NCBI GenBank assembly: GCA_032821775.1
Contig: JAVLRN010000001.1
Location: forward strand, 4,340,001-4,404,000
Direction: 5' to 3'
DNA: 64,000 nucleotides
Source: Sanguinoderma infundibulare
Lineage: Eukaryota; Basidiomycota; Agaricomycetes; Polyporales; Polyporaceae
Position numbers and translations under genes: made by a program. The notes below the pieces were generated by a model. That model searched no databases, had not been told where the DNA came from, and saw only the letters and a program-made list of their open reading frames with translations. Below, piece by piece: positions 11,931 through 22,710 of the stretch (positions are counted from its first letter, which is position 1; every line of letters starts with the position of its first letter).

Positions 11931-14811
11931 GGCGTTTGACGTTGCCAGTCAGGATGGGCGGTGACCCAGGACAGAGAGCGAAAGAGTAGCCAGGAGGTAG
12001 AGTCAGTAAAGAAACGTGGAGGGTGCCAGATGATGTAGGATGGACGTTGCTGCCATCACCTCACGACAGGCAGGCAGGCGCCTACTGGGTTCCTGGCGCT
12101 ATATATAGACTTTGATGAGCGGCGAATGCATGCCTTTACCCCGATCTCCAATTCATACCTGCGCAATGAGCATACTTACTGTAAGTACGTACCCTTCATA
12201 GATGTTCTTTGTGTGTCTAAAACGCTGCAAATGCATCCAGGGAAACCGGTCATTGTGTAGATCTCCCTGAATCGGCGGTATCAACGAACCGATGTTGCTG
12301 TGGGACGACAGCCACTCGTGTGCCAGTGGTAATCCGCCACAAGCGAAGTGTAGGTGGTAGTCGTGTAGCTTGGTGTACACGGCTGCAATAAGCTGCAAAT
12401 CACTAGGCTGGAGGATTTGATATGAGATGATCACGTTTTAGATGAGCTAGCCTGATTACTGCACGTACCTGGATAGTTAAGTGCTGAGTGTTACAGTATG
12501 CGCGCAGAAAGTGCAAGTCCTTGAGCCGCTCGAAGTACTTGCCGAAAACGCGACGCGTTTTGTGGGTGTTATCCACGTGACCGCGGTTGAACGTTGAACA
12601 ATGACGACCCTGGCCCAGGACCGCTGGACCACACTCGCTGCTACTCCCGGTGACCACAAGACATAATTCCCAACTCGAAGACGCACCTCCCCGCGGCTTG
12701 ATCCTCGCACGTCGTTCTCGCACTGCTGCGTTTCTCATGCTACCGGTTTCCGTCGCGCCGGACTCAGAGGGCTTCAAGTTGAGAGGAGACTTAGGGCAAG
12801 CAGAGAACGGGTGCAATGGACGGAGAAGGAGATGTCGTGAACTCCGGCGTGTCATTGGTCAAAGGCTTTATATGCTGCGGAAGGAGCTGTTTTCGCCAAG
12901 GAAGACTGCGAAGACCAGTCCGCGGCGCCTTGGCCATGACATCAGGACAGCTGCCGCGGACAGCAACGCATTGAATCGACCGTACTCGTCGATCCCAAGC
13001 ACACCGACACTTCCGACTCAAACCCCTCCTCCCGGCTCACATGACGTCAGAGGTTCGTCCACGCACTAATCCGCCACATTATTACAGCATTGGTACCGTA
13101 TAAATCATAGCGCTAGCGATAGGATCCGGGCTCGACGTTACCTCAAGATCATTTTCTTATGCGTTCAATAGCCCACCGATCCACAACTTGAAGAATCAAT
13201 AAGGTTCCCCATATATATGCGCACCGTGTATACCGGGTTGAGTCGACGGCTGTGTGTATTTTCTTGGAAACCCGCGGCAATCGTAGACCCTTCGATAATC
13301 AGACCGATGTCTTTGGAACATCTCCCCAGGCCCAGGGTGACGGGCGTTGTAGCCCGTTGCCAGTGAGACGTTCGACGCAATATTCCAAGAATCAATAGCG
13401 TTCTCATCACCGTGCCGGACTCATTCGGCTGATTCTTGGCACAATGAGGGCGCTGTACCATGGACTCTCCAGGGAATAACGGGCCGAGGCCAGGCTTTAG
13501 ACTGCCAGGCAGAGATGTACTCGAGGAGGCTCGACCACGTGCCAAGTCAACTTGTGAGCTCTATTTCCACGAGGTTGAAAGCATCCGTGTACCTTATCCA
13601 GAAGGGTTTCAACGAAGAGAGAAAGACTCGCCAGTCTGATAGGCACCTTTGGCAGAAGGAGACAATGGACGTCGTTTACAAACCGTGCATCCCTACTCTT
13701 CAAAGCTCCCAACGACTCACTCACTCCTCCCTGCTCACGTCCAAGACGGCGAGTACTGTATTCCGAGGTGCTTTGGTGTTCACAGTTCGACTCGCGTCAA
13801 GAAACGGGTGCCCACCAAAAGCGTCTGGCAGGCCTTTGATGCCAGCCAACTTCACATTCATGTTCGGTTTGGCATGTCAACTGCTCAGTTGTGCCAACGC
13901 TGGGTGTCCGTCGTGCATCCGACTCGGGATGATACCCATCGAACCACACGTCGCGGAGGCTTCTGTTATCCGAGGGTAGACAGATTTGCCCGCGCGGATT
14001 TGAGTTGTTTGCCACGAGATGCTCATTATCCTTTTGATGGACGAACCGGTGGTAATATGGCTTCCCGAAAATCCTCGCTTGATATCTCTTCATAAGTATT
14101 CTGGGGAACGGCTGGCATGGAGTGGATACCCGACCAAGACGATCAAATCGCAGTGTTGCCAAGCATTGACGCCAATAAGCGCCTATAGTGGCTGCTGCGG
14201 AGTCCACGGTCGCGTGGCTTTCGCACCGATGTAGGCCTTTCGCACTTCGGAGTCCACATAACTGTGTGTTTCATCCACAAGGCAATGTGTGCGGGGAGAC
14301 TTTCTGGCTAACTTTCAGCAATAGAACCCGGAACGGTGGTCCAACCATACCCCAGCGTGGCAAGTAGTACTGGCAGACTCGGGGCAGCGGGAGGATAGAA
14401 CGGGCCGCGGTCGATTACCACTCTCGGCGGTTCTGTGTCAGGGGACGACTGGCGGCTCAACGTTCAAGAACCACGGAAGCGTGATTCGCGAACATAACCA
14501 AAATATGGCCGGCGCCCGGAACGCTTTGGATGTCGCCAGAACCTTGATTCCGGACCCGGCGTATCTCTCTTCATTTTCTTGCAGGCGCTGCAGCGGCAAG
14601 GGCGATATAATCTTCAACTATATATCCTCCAGAAGACTCGCGCGTCCACATACGCTGCGTGGTCGGGCTCCTGCTGCTGGTCTTCTGCTTCCCGGGAACT
14701 CAGTACTCAGGACTTGTTGCTTCCGTCCAGGGATCGCGTCGCTCCGAGCGTGGCTTGCGTCCTCGAGTATCTGTCCTGCCCTTCCGCACTCCCCGCCCAT
14801 CCCGGACAGCG
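11931..14811. other. Gene-poor interval with unassigned minus-strand open frames
   Basis: The interval holds the CorA promoter and about 2.5 kb without a recognisable gene. Minus-strand frames at 12153-12434 and 12477-12855 have fairly protein-like composition but no motif or consistent splice chain. They could be remnants of an old transposon or gene. The last 300 bases precede the DUF6534 gene. Confidence 0.5.
12099..12108 (-). promoter_or_regulatory. TATA-like element upstream of the CorA gene
   Basis: The palindrome ctatatatag lies about 170 nt upstream of the CorA ATG (11930) on the minus strand. Position and sequence fit a core promoter TATA box; there is no other support. Confidence 0.4.
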
Positions 14812-17416
14812 ATGTCTTCTGCCACAAACGGCACGACCGTTGTGGCCAGCTTTCCGGAGATCCCGGTGGGCTCCACACTAGGAGCGTGGCTGATGGGCGT
14901 ATCTATAAGTCTTCTGTGAGTTGTCCTGTCGATCCTGATGCTTGCCGTGACGTGCTTTTGACAATTTTGACAGCCTAAATGGGATACTTTTCCACCAAAT
15001 GTACCAGTACTTCCACTTATACGCCGAGGATCGTGCGCTTCTCAAAGGATGGGTGCGTGCATCCTATTGTCGTTCTTTTGGGCGAATGCTTACGGCCTTT
15101 GCACCCGCAGGTAACATCGGTCGTGTACGTCCGTTCCTTCGCTAAAGCGACTGCTCTGCTGAGACCGGCTGGGTTATAGGATCCTGGAGACGTTCGTTTC
15201 GGCTTTGATTCTGCACACTGCGTACGTTTCTCCCGCTTCGTGCTCAGAGCTTGTGGGCCAACGGTCTAAGTACAGGTACTTCTATTTGGTGCAAATGTAC
15301 TGGGATCCCACGTACTTCTTCACTCAAAAGAGCGTATGGTAAGCTATACATATCCCGCACCGTCGTCGTGTGACACTCAGTACCGACATCTTTGCCTGAC
15401 AGGTCAATCAATGTAAGTCCTTTGCGTCTGAGGACGGGACCGTTACGCTCAACCTGTCGCCTGTTTACCTCCTTCAGCTTTTGCCCATCCCCGGGGTATG
15501 TCATTCGTCACGTTATCTTGCTTGGCAGGACGCTCATTCATTTATTACGCCCAATTCCGTAGTCAATCGCTGCGCTTCTCTCGCAAACGTGCGTCCGTTC
15601 ATTCGACTCCGGCTTCTCTTATTCGTCTGGAACGACCTCTGCACCCTAACAGATTCTTCGTTCGGAGAGTATGGATAAGTACGCAAACAGTTCGTACTCT
15701 GTACCTGTCCCGATTTTCTAACTGTCTCGTCTTAGTCGCGCCCAAGTTCAAGTTCGTGGTAGGAGCTGCTGTACGTGTGTCTACCCGTGCTTGTGAAAGT
15801 GGTTTAATGGGCTTATCATCTTTTCCACAGTTCATCCTGATGTCGGGCAACGTCGGTAAGCGTATCCTGCCGTAGTGTATGGATGAAACAGGCCCCCGCT
15901 GAACACCATTTTCACGCGTCTCGCTAGCCTGCTTTACTGGTGAGTCCCTTGACGATCGCTTCAGACGTCTGTATCATCACGCTACATACTGACACCTCGC
16001 CTCCGCCATGTAGTCCTCTCGTACAAGATGTAGGCCCATCTGACGCTCTTTTGATGTTCAGTTCTCATGGGACCGTCCGCAGGTTCAACGCCGCCAATTT
16101 CACGGATTGGCTCAAGTTTTCCGTGCGTACTGCACCCCGAGTCGTGGTCGGCTGGCCTCGCCAAACCCCACTGGAATGTTCATCCTGACGCTGAGCCCGG
16201 CGGTGCTTCCGCTCCGCCCGCCTTGTCTTCTAGTGGCTCGCTTCCGTCGGGTCTTCCATCCAGATGGCCGGAGACATCATACTCTCGGTGACGCTGATCT
16301 ACATGCTCCGCACGAGTCGCACCGGGATCAACAAGTTGCGTGTCATCCCTCGTCTTCTCCGGACCTGTCGTCACCGTGACGGCCTCGCATAACTGAACTC
16401 GATTCCGCCCAGAACGGACTCGATGCTGGAGGTCCTGATCGCGTACTCCATTAGCACAGGTAAGCAATAACGGTTGTATCTGTTACCGTCCGAATGGACG
16501 GAGCGCGCGCGCGCGCGAGGGCTGTTGCGACTTTGGCGAGAGGCTGACCCTTCTTTTTTTCCCCAGGTGCCATCAATTGGTAAATCCCGCCGTCTTCTGT
16601 GACGCCGTTCCGTTTCGTGCACCTGACGTCTGCTGATCTCATGCCTGCGCCGTTGCAGCGTTGTCCATGTCTTGAATGTCGGATTCGTAAGTCCTCCAAC
16701 TTCGCCCCAGCCGTTACAATCCATGAGGGGCTGCATAGCTGACGGTCTTGCCGGGCGATCCCAGTCGATCGCCATGCCGGACAACTTCATCTACGCCGCG
16801 CTCTCCGTCATCCTCACCAAGCGTACGTCCGACGTTGCAACCCCCTACATCACATCATAAACACTAACAGATATTCTCCCATCCCCACACTCCAGTGTAC
16901 GCGAACTCGTTCCTCGTAGCGTGAGTGTATATACTCGGAACTCTTCCGCCCGTCCGTGCGCGGGTGCCTCGAACGACATTAACAACAAACCCGTTCCGCG
17001 CAGACTGAACACCCGCAAGTTCCTCGGCGGCTCCAGCAAGTCGAACGCGACCACGGGCCCGTACGGCGTCTCCGTCAACGTCAGCGGAAACGGCCCCCGC
17101 AGCCCCCGCGGGAACAGCGTGGTCAACATGAACATGCCCGTACGTCCGTTTCTCCCCACCCCCGTCCCCCTCTTCTCCAGGCACACGCGCACACGCATAG
17201 GCTGATTGAGAAGCTGCTCTGATCTCACGGCATCATGCATCAACACCGAAAACGAACCGAACCGAACGATACATGCGGCACACGCAGATGTCCGTCACGA
17301 ACACGACCCCGACCGCGATCGAGCTCAAGGTCGTCACGGAGATGACGTACGACGAGGACATGGACCACGTCCGCTCCAAGCGCTCCGCCCCCAGCCACGA
17401 CCAGAGCATGGCGTAG
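14812..17416 (+). CDS. DUF6534 multi-pass membrane protein
   Basis: This belongs to the basidiomycete DUF6534 family, seven-helix-like membrane proteins of unknown role. Twenty-two exons join in phase: 14812-14915, 14974-15052, 15111-15124, 15180-15221, 15276-15338, 15403-15412, 15478-15495, 15563-15588, 15653-15678, 15736-15770, 15831-15855, 15928-15939, 16014-16029, 16083-16122, 16234-16334, 16413-16459, 16567-16579, 16659-16686, 16765-16822, 16896-16920, 17004-17139 and 17288-17416. Family landmarks are GAWLMGVSISLLLNGILFHQ near the N-terminus, a YFYLV helix, FFVRRVW after the third helix, DIILSVTLIYMLRTSRTGINKT, and the final-helix signature MPDNFIYAALSVI...LYANSFLVALNTR. A polar cytosolic tail of about 85 residues follows. 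Exons of 10, 12, 13, 14, 16 and 18 nt are unusually small. No enzyme motif is seen; a receptor or transporter role would be speculation. Confidence 0.9.
16503..16517. repeat. (GC)n dinucleotide run in an intron
   Basis: An alternating GC tract of about 15 bases lies in the intron between exons 16 and 17 of the DUF6534 gene. It is a simple repeat with no evident role. Confidence 0.8.
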
Positions 17417-18493
17417 TTTCATCTGTCAGCTTCATCTGAATCATATAGACGCGGCGCGGGCCGGCCAGTTGTGACCATATGCTACTAATGTTCAGGCATC
17501 TGAGCGTGGCTCTCCCCCGAGGGCTCGGTGCTGTAACTACGATACTTACGCTTCCACAGTGCGCTTTGTGCGCACTATGTACTTAGTTTCTCCCCTTCCG
17601 ATTCGAATTTACGACAGATGTGGATATGCATACATACACCTCGACGTGCGAGGATGTTTAGCAGTACATATAGATCATACCAATAGGGTAAAATAGAGGT
17701 TGTGTCGTCCGGGGTTGCTTGTCATTCCTTTTCAATCAACGGTCATTCTTTCGCGGCATATTGCGAATGTGGTCCTCGGGGGTGTCAACCCTTCCGTGGT
17801 ACGTACATGCTCATTGCCCAGGCGGCTCATCTTTAGTACTGTGCCGTATAACGATAGCCTAACCTTCTCATTGTCGCTCTATGGCACATGTGGCATCGTC
17901 TAGCGTTATATGTTACGTCTCTATACCGTCTCGCAAGCCGATCTATCTGGTAACTTCAAGCCTGAGCTTCCTGAACACCACTCTACACGGCGCAGAGGCT
18001 GGAATAAGATGACCTGTGGTTCTAGTGTAAGGCCATGCTGTAACGTCTTCTGGAACAAACATCGCAGAAGAATGACGGCAAAAGCCATCATCTCCAGGAA
18101 CACCTTACGCGTTGTGCTATAGGCGAATTCGAAGGTGTGGGGCTTGTCCATGATCGATGCGGCCAGCCCCACCTGAAACGTCCTCCCCTCTTCGTTGCGG
18201 CTGCGCTCGCCGAACCACCGTGGGCCAGTAAGAACCATCGCGTGCTGGCGACGAGGTCGAGCACGGCCCGCGGGAATACGTGCAAACGGGGCACACGATG
18301 ATTCCACGATGATGCAGTCTTTATAGCAATTAGTAGGATCATCAGACGCATTCCGGAGATCTCGCAGAGGCTAGAGCGAACGCTCGCGCCTGCAACAGAG
18401 ACATTCCAGAAGAACACTCACCGGTACTCATCTAGGGCAAGCAGCTGTGCCTCGCCATAGTCTCGCCAGGCTCTCCTTGTCCGCGTCCGCACG
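17417..18493. other. Intergenic between convergent genes, nothing recognised
   Basis: The DUF6534 gene and the RCC1 gene converge here. Only short AT-richer stretches (17600-17700) and random open frames are seen, so it probably holds the two 3' untranslated regions. Confidence 0.6.
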
Positions 18494-19942
18494 TCATGTT
18501 CTGATCAGGATCCAACTCGTCCCGCAGCCCGCCCAAACATCCAGAACATCGCCATGGCGTTGTCGTCCACCTGCTTCGTCCTCCCGCGAACGGGTGACGC
18601 CATCTTCCGGACCCGGACGCGACGGTGGCCAGATCCTCACCGGGACATTCGCGTCCGTCGTCCCACCCATCCCGAGGTTCCCGTGCTCGTTCCACCCCCA
18701 CCCCCACACCTCGCTCTCCTTTCTCCCATCCTCCCCTCCGGGATCCGTGACGTCGACCAAGCACAGGACGTGCTCGCTCCCGCACACGAGCTTCGCGACG
18801 CGGTGCCTCTCTCGCCTGAACGGGAACGCGACGGGCTGGAATCCCGCGCTCTCCTCATCCGCATCCTCATCCGCTCCGAGCACCGTCTGGATCGGCCGCC
18901 CCCGCCCGAGCTGCGAGTGCGTGTCGCTGCCCGTCGCGACGACGCGGCCGTCCCGGAGGAGCGCGTACGTCCCGTTCCACGTGCACCCGACCTGCACGAC
19001 GTCCGCGAACGCGTCGAGCCGGTCGAGCTGCCGCTTGCGGTTGGAGCCGAGCCCGACAAGGGTGCCCGACGCGCGCATATAGACGGTATGCTGGGTGCCC
19101 AGCGTGGGCGCGGCGGTGCAGCCGGCTGGGGCGGCGCACGGTATGAGCACTGGGGATGGGCATGTGGGGACGGGGCGCGCGGAGGAAGGGTCGAGGATGG
19201 GGCCGAGCTGGCCGTGTCGCGACGCGCCCCAGCCGGTGAAGTAGGCGACGGAGGAGCCGTCGCGTTCGCGGAGGCGGATGTGGGCGAGGACGTGGTGCGG
19301 GCCGGTGGAGAGCGAGAGGACGGTGGTGATGCTCGTCGGGGCATCGACGACGGGGATGGCGCGGAGGAGGTCGACGAGGTGGATGCGGTGTTCTGGTCTC
19401 GGGCTGGGGTTCAGCTTCGCGGCGGAGCTCGCGGTTCCGATCCCGAGGTTGCCAAAATCGTCCGCGCCGAAGGAGAGGAGGATGTCGCTGCGCTCTAGAG
19501 AGGAAAGGACGACGTACGACGTTTCCCAGCCCGCGGCAACGAGGCGCACCGTGTACTCTTCCGGGGAGGATACACCAAGTTCCCGTATTCGCAGGACCAG
19601 TGGACGAAAGACGGCAGAGATATCCTCCTTCTCTGTTATGTCTGAGATGTAAGTCGGACCGAGTTGACCTCTGCTCCCATTGCCGCATCCCCAGAGCTCC
19701 GTCCGACCGTCCTTGGCGAGCAGAACGGCGAGGGTATGGTTCGCGCCGCAAGCGATCTTTTCCACCCCAACGATGTGTTCTGGCAGGGGTACGGTGGCAT
19801 GGCCTGTGAATTTGCAGGGCGTGAATCGGTGAGCGTCATCGAGGTTTCCAGTAGCGAGTTGGCCACGAGCGTTCGAGCCAGCGGAGACGAGAAAGAGAGA
19901 CATGAAGCGCGGAGAACGAGTAGAGTGTGTCTTCAGGTGCAC
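18494..19942 (-). CDS. RCC1-repeat (beta-propeller) protein
   Basis: This is a single-exon protein of 482 codons, or 469 if translation starts at the second Met (19903), which is directly followed by the first repeat. It is built from RCC1-type repeats. The signature G-x-N-x-x-G-Q-L-x-G recurs, for example AGSNARGQLATG at the start, GCGNGSRGQLG, GADDFGNLG, GWGASRHGQLG, GLGSNRKRQL, GSDTHSQLG and GWNEHGNLGMG, spaced about 50-70 residues as expected for a seven-bladed propeller. The gene could be an Ats1-like or generic RCC1-superfamily scaffold. The basic chromatin-binding tail of true Ran exchange factors is not evident, so GEF activity should not be assumed. It is divergently transcribed from the flavoprotein gene at 20197, with about 250 bp between the starts. 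Confidence 0.9.
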   Translation of the reverse strand: MHLKTHSTRSPRFMSLFLVSAGSNARGQLATGNLDDAHRFTPCKFTGHATVPLPEHIVGVEKIACGANHTLAVLLAKDGRTELWGCGNGSRGQLGPTYISDITEKEDISAVFRPLVLRIRELGVSSPEEYTVRLVAAGWETSYVVLSSLERSDILLSFGADDFGNLGIGTASSAAKLNPSPRPEHRIHLVDLLRAIPVVDAPTSITTVLSLSTGPHHVLAHIRLRERDGSSVAYFTGWGASRHGQLGPILDPSSARPVPTCPSPVLIPCAAPAGCTAAPTLGTQHTVYMRASGTLVGLGSNRKRQLDRLDAFADVVQVGCTWNGTYALLRDGRVVATGSDTHSQLGRGRPIQTVLGADEDADEESAGFQPVAFPFRRERHRVAKLVCGSEHVLCLVDVTDPGGEDGRKESEVWGWGWNEHGNLGMGGTTDANVPVRIWPPSRPGPEDGVTRSREDEAGGRQRHGDVLDVWAGCGTSWILIRT

Positions 19943-20196
19943 ATGTGGGTCCAGTGTTGCGTTGGAGGTAGATAGAACTATTTGAACGAGACTACTCTTT
20001 GTCGATGACGACTGATCGGCAGCGGACAGGGGTTATTGATATTAGATCGAGGTAAAAGGTCAAGGAGTAGCGCCCGTTTTGGCAATCTAAGCGCCGTGCG
20101 TCCAATGACGCAATGCGGCTCTCTGCAGGCGATACACGCTGCTTGTCCCAACCGTCATCGTATCAAGCATCAAACATACTACAAATCCATTAGAGA
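19943..20196. promoter_or_regulatory. Divergent promoter region of the RCC1 and flavoprotein genes
   Basis: This 254-bp spacer between two head-to-head start codons must hold both promoters. No clear TATA or CAAT element was picked out. Confidence 0.4.
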
Positions 20197-20964
20197 ATGC
20201 CGCCTGCTCCGCGATGGGTGGAAGCCATAAACAAGGCCCTCAGCCATCCCGATAACAAGGGCAAGATAAGTGAGGCGAGCACCCGCGATTGCCCGTCGTA
20301 CACATCCCAACTCATGCTCTGCTCAGTCTATCAGATCGCGACTGTCGATGCCAACGGCCAACCGCGGGTGCGCTCTCAAGTGCACCGCGGCTTCATGGAG
20401 CCCAAGGGACGTCCGGAGTTTCCCATCCTCGTAACCTCCACCGACGCACGCTCGCCCAAAGTCTCCCAGATGCACTCCAACCAGCGCATAGAGCTCGCGT
20501 GGTGGATGGAGGGCTCCCAGGACCAGTTCCGCATCACCGGCTTCACCCATATCGTCCCCTCGCCCGCAGAGGGCTCCCCAGGCGGAGGGCGGACTCCGAT
20601 CCCCGCCGAGGCGACCGCACTGAAGCTGCTCGAGTGGTCCGGGTTCGACTTCGAGGCGAAGCGCAAGGAGACGTTCGATAGGATGAGCACGGGCATGCGC
20701 GCAAGCTGGTGCATTCCCTACCCGCCAGGCACGCCCATTTCGAGCTACGACGAGCAGAAGACGTGGCCGAGAACGGTGCCGCTCGAGGCGGACGCCGAGA
20801 CGGACGAGGAGCGGAAGAACATCCAGCTCGCGTCCCGCAACTTCGCTCTGATGTTGGTCGAGCCTCTTCGGGTCGACTGGCTCACGCTGAGCGTCCACCC
20901 GAACAAGAGGATCACGTTCATGAGGGATGGGGAGAAGTGGGTTGAGCAGCCGGTAGTTCCGTGA
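20197..20964 (+). CDS. Pyridoxamine 5'-phosphate oxidase-like FMN-binding protein (Alr4036-type)
   Basis: This is a small split-barrel flavoprotein of the pyridoxamine-phosphate-oxidase superfamily. It starts MPPAPRWVEAINKAL, and the core IATVDANGQPRVRSQVHRGF matches the family's 'ATVD..G.PR.R...RG' strand pair that contacts FMN. The stretch SQMHSNQRIELAWWM follows, and the C-terminal VDWLTLSVHPNKRITF is the conserved end block. A 57-nt GT-AG intron (20270-20326, GTGAGG...CTCAG) is in frame with no stop inside. Splicing it gives KIIYQIATVDANG, which fits the family better than the unspliced 255-codon form. Exons are therefore 20197-20269 and 20327-20964 (236 residues). The physiological substrate of this subfamily is not established, and a role in vitamin B6 metabolism is only suggested by the fold. 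Confidence 0.9.
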   Translation: MPPAPRWVEAINKALSHPDNKGKISEASTRDCPSYTSQLMLCSVYQIATVDANGQPRVRSQVHRGFMEPKGRPEFPILVTSTDARSPKVSQMHSNQRIELAWWMEGSQDQFRITGFTHIVPSPAEGSPGGGRTPIPAEATALKLLEWSGFDFEAKRKETFDRMSTGMRASWCIPYPPGTPISSYDEQKTWPRTVPLEADAETDEERKNIQLASRNFALMLVEPLRVDWLTLSVHPNKRITFMRDGEKWVEQPVVP

Positions 20965-21196
20965 GTTCGCGGTTTATTTCCGTGCCGTCTGATACCCTTG
21001 GTTATCCGTTGTAGAATCGGAGAAAGCTGTATACAGGAAGATGCGCATCAATTTGTATTGTATTCATCATTGTAACATGTGCAAAGTCGAGGGGTTCACT
21101 ATGTCGGGGACATGGTGAGCCCAAACCTGGCGCAACCCACTCGTTACCATGACCTTCCTCCCCACCGTCCCCCTCCACGAGTCCTTCAACCCCGCA

Positions 21197-22710
21197 TACA
21201 CCACCAAGTGCTCGCTATCATCTGCGCGTCAATAGTCGTAAATGGTGGCAGGCACACTCCCTGCGCCGGCCGCGATTTCGCCGCGCCAGACGCGAACTCT
21301 CCCCGGACCATAATGAGGCCAAACGGCATCGCCCTGTCCGCGTCGTTGGACACAAGGAGCTCGAAGGTGGAGACGCCGTCGACGACGCGGATGCGCCCGA
21401 ACGATTTGGAGACGAAACGTGGGGTGTTGCAAACGGCGCTGGCTTCGGTAAGACCGTCGATTCCCTCAAGTGTTGGCAGGAGCGTTCGCGGTGCGGAGTC
21501 GACGTCGACGAGGATCCTCCCTCGACCACACTGCTGATTCAGTATTTGCGGCCGCCCAAATCCTCTGCCTCATCCTCCCCAGCGTCGTCCCGTTCATGTT
21601 CAAAAAGTCGTGATACGATTGACCTTGTTGGCGGAGGCGAAGGTGGTGGCATGGAGCTGGCGACTTGATCTGGTGGACTGTCGAGTGGTCCGATATCTAC
21701 ACCGCCAACCCACGCCCAGAAGGTCTCGTTGCCAGTCTCGCCCCGAGATTTTTCCCGATCCAGATCAACTGATTCCCGCCATCTTTGTAGGTCGTTATCC
21801 GGCCTTACAAGCGTCTTATGCATTGTCGAGCGGCGCCGGACATGCAAAGGACTTGATCTTCGGAGGGGGGGGGGGGGGGGGTGGGGATGGGGGTGGGGGG
21901 TCCAACAAGGGAATCTCCAGTGTCGTTCTTGAACACCTCATTGTAGCGCAAGTTCGAGATCGTATTGAGCAAAACCGGGTCTGTCGAGCCGAGTTCTGCC
22001 TCCCGGCCAACGAGGAGCCCGAGCGACGCTCCAGACTCGAACTGCAGGTCGACGGAGGACTTGCCATTGCTCTCCCCGTGATCCCGATTCCTCACCGGAC
22101 AGCGAAGAGGGAATAGGGCGGGAGGAAGACGGACGATGACGGCTGACCGTTCATCTCGACCTGCTGTTCTCCGGCGAGGTACTTGCGCGGCATCGTTGAA
22201 GCCATAGGCCCGACATCTGGCGCGAGGATGGACACCTTACTCCGGTGCGACACCGGGGCGCACTTGTAAAAGATTGTCATGGCCTGTACGAGCCCGGAGC
22301 AACGGAGTAACGACGGAGCAATGGGAGCTCGACTGGGCGGGGTGGGGACCCCCCTTTTTTCATCGTCTCCCGCTCGGCCAGCTAGCGGACTCGGACCTGC
22401 CGGTCAATCGCAGGGTCTGCCAGTCTCGAGGTGGCACGCGGGCTCGTTTGAGCCTATGCGGAGATGCGTACTTCCGAGTCGGAAGAGAGGGCTTTTCCAA
22501 ACAAGTCCGGTACCCGCCTTTCGTCGTATAACCATCCCCAAGCCTCGGAGTCGACTGGGACTGTCGCCGCCTGAGCCCAAAGCGGTGCTCGCAATTCCTG
22601 GGATCTACAGGATTAGCAAACTAGCACCGTCCCTCACTCAATAACTTGTAGCTCACCGTCTCGCGCTTCGTGAGGCGAACGGTCACGGCGAACCAGTGCC
22701 TGCTTCTAGC
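21197..22710 (-). CDS. Unrecognised multi-exon gene, boundaries approximate
   Basis: Several minus-strand blocks in this interval look coding although no family was recognised. The clearest is 21197 to about 21527, over 100 codons without a stop and with GC-rich third positions, including IDGLTEASAVCNTPRFV and FELLVSNDADRAMPFGLIM and ending in a stop at 21197. Upstream blocks are 21805-22095 (containing GASLGLLVGREAELGSTDPV), 22092-22280 (containing KVSILAPDVGP) and about 22665-22710 (FAVTVRLTKRETVSY). Junctions between blocks are not resolved and a 17-G tract interrupts the middle, so it may equally be a decaying gene. No signal peptide, membrane helix or catalytic motif can be placed with confidence. 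Confidence 0.35.
21865..21900 (+). repeat. Poly-G tract followed by G-runs (G-quadruplex-like)
   Basis: A run of 17 G (21865-21881) is followed by further runs of 4, 5 and 6 G separated by one or two bases on the plus strand. The arrangement fits the G-quadruplex consensus. Length of such a run is also prone to sequencing error. Confidence 0.85.

Noticed and set aside
12153..12855. Minus-strand frames suggestive of a transposase remnant
   Set aside because: No catalytic residues or terminal repeats could be placed, so it was not called as an element.
18554..19498. Long plus-strand frame antisense to the RCC1 gene
   Set aside because: The opposite strand encodes clear RCC1 repeats. This frame is Arg/Asp/Gly-rich mirror sequence that is open only because of GC-rich codons.
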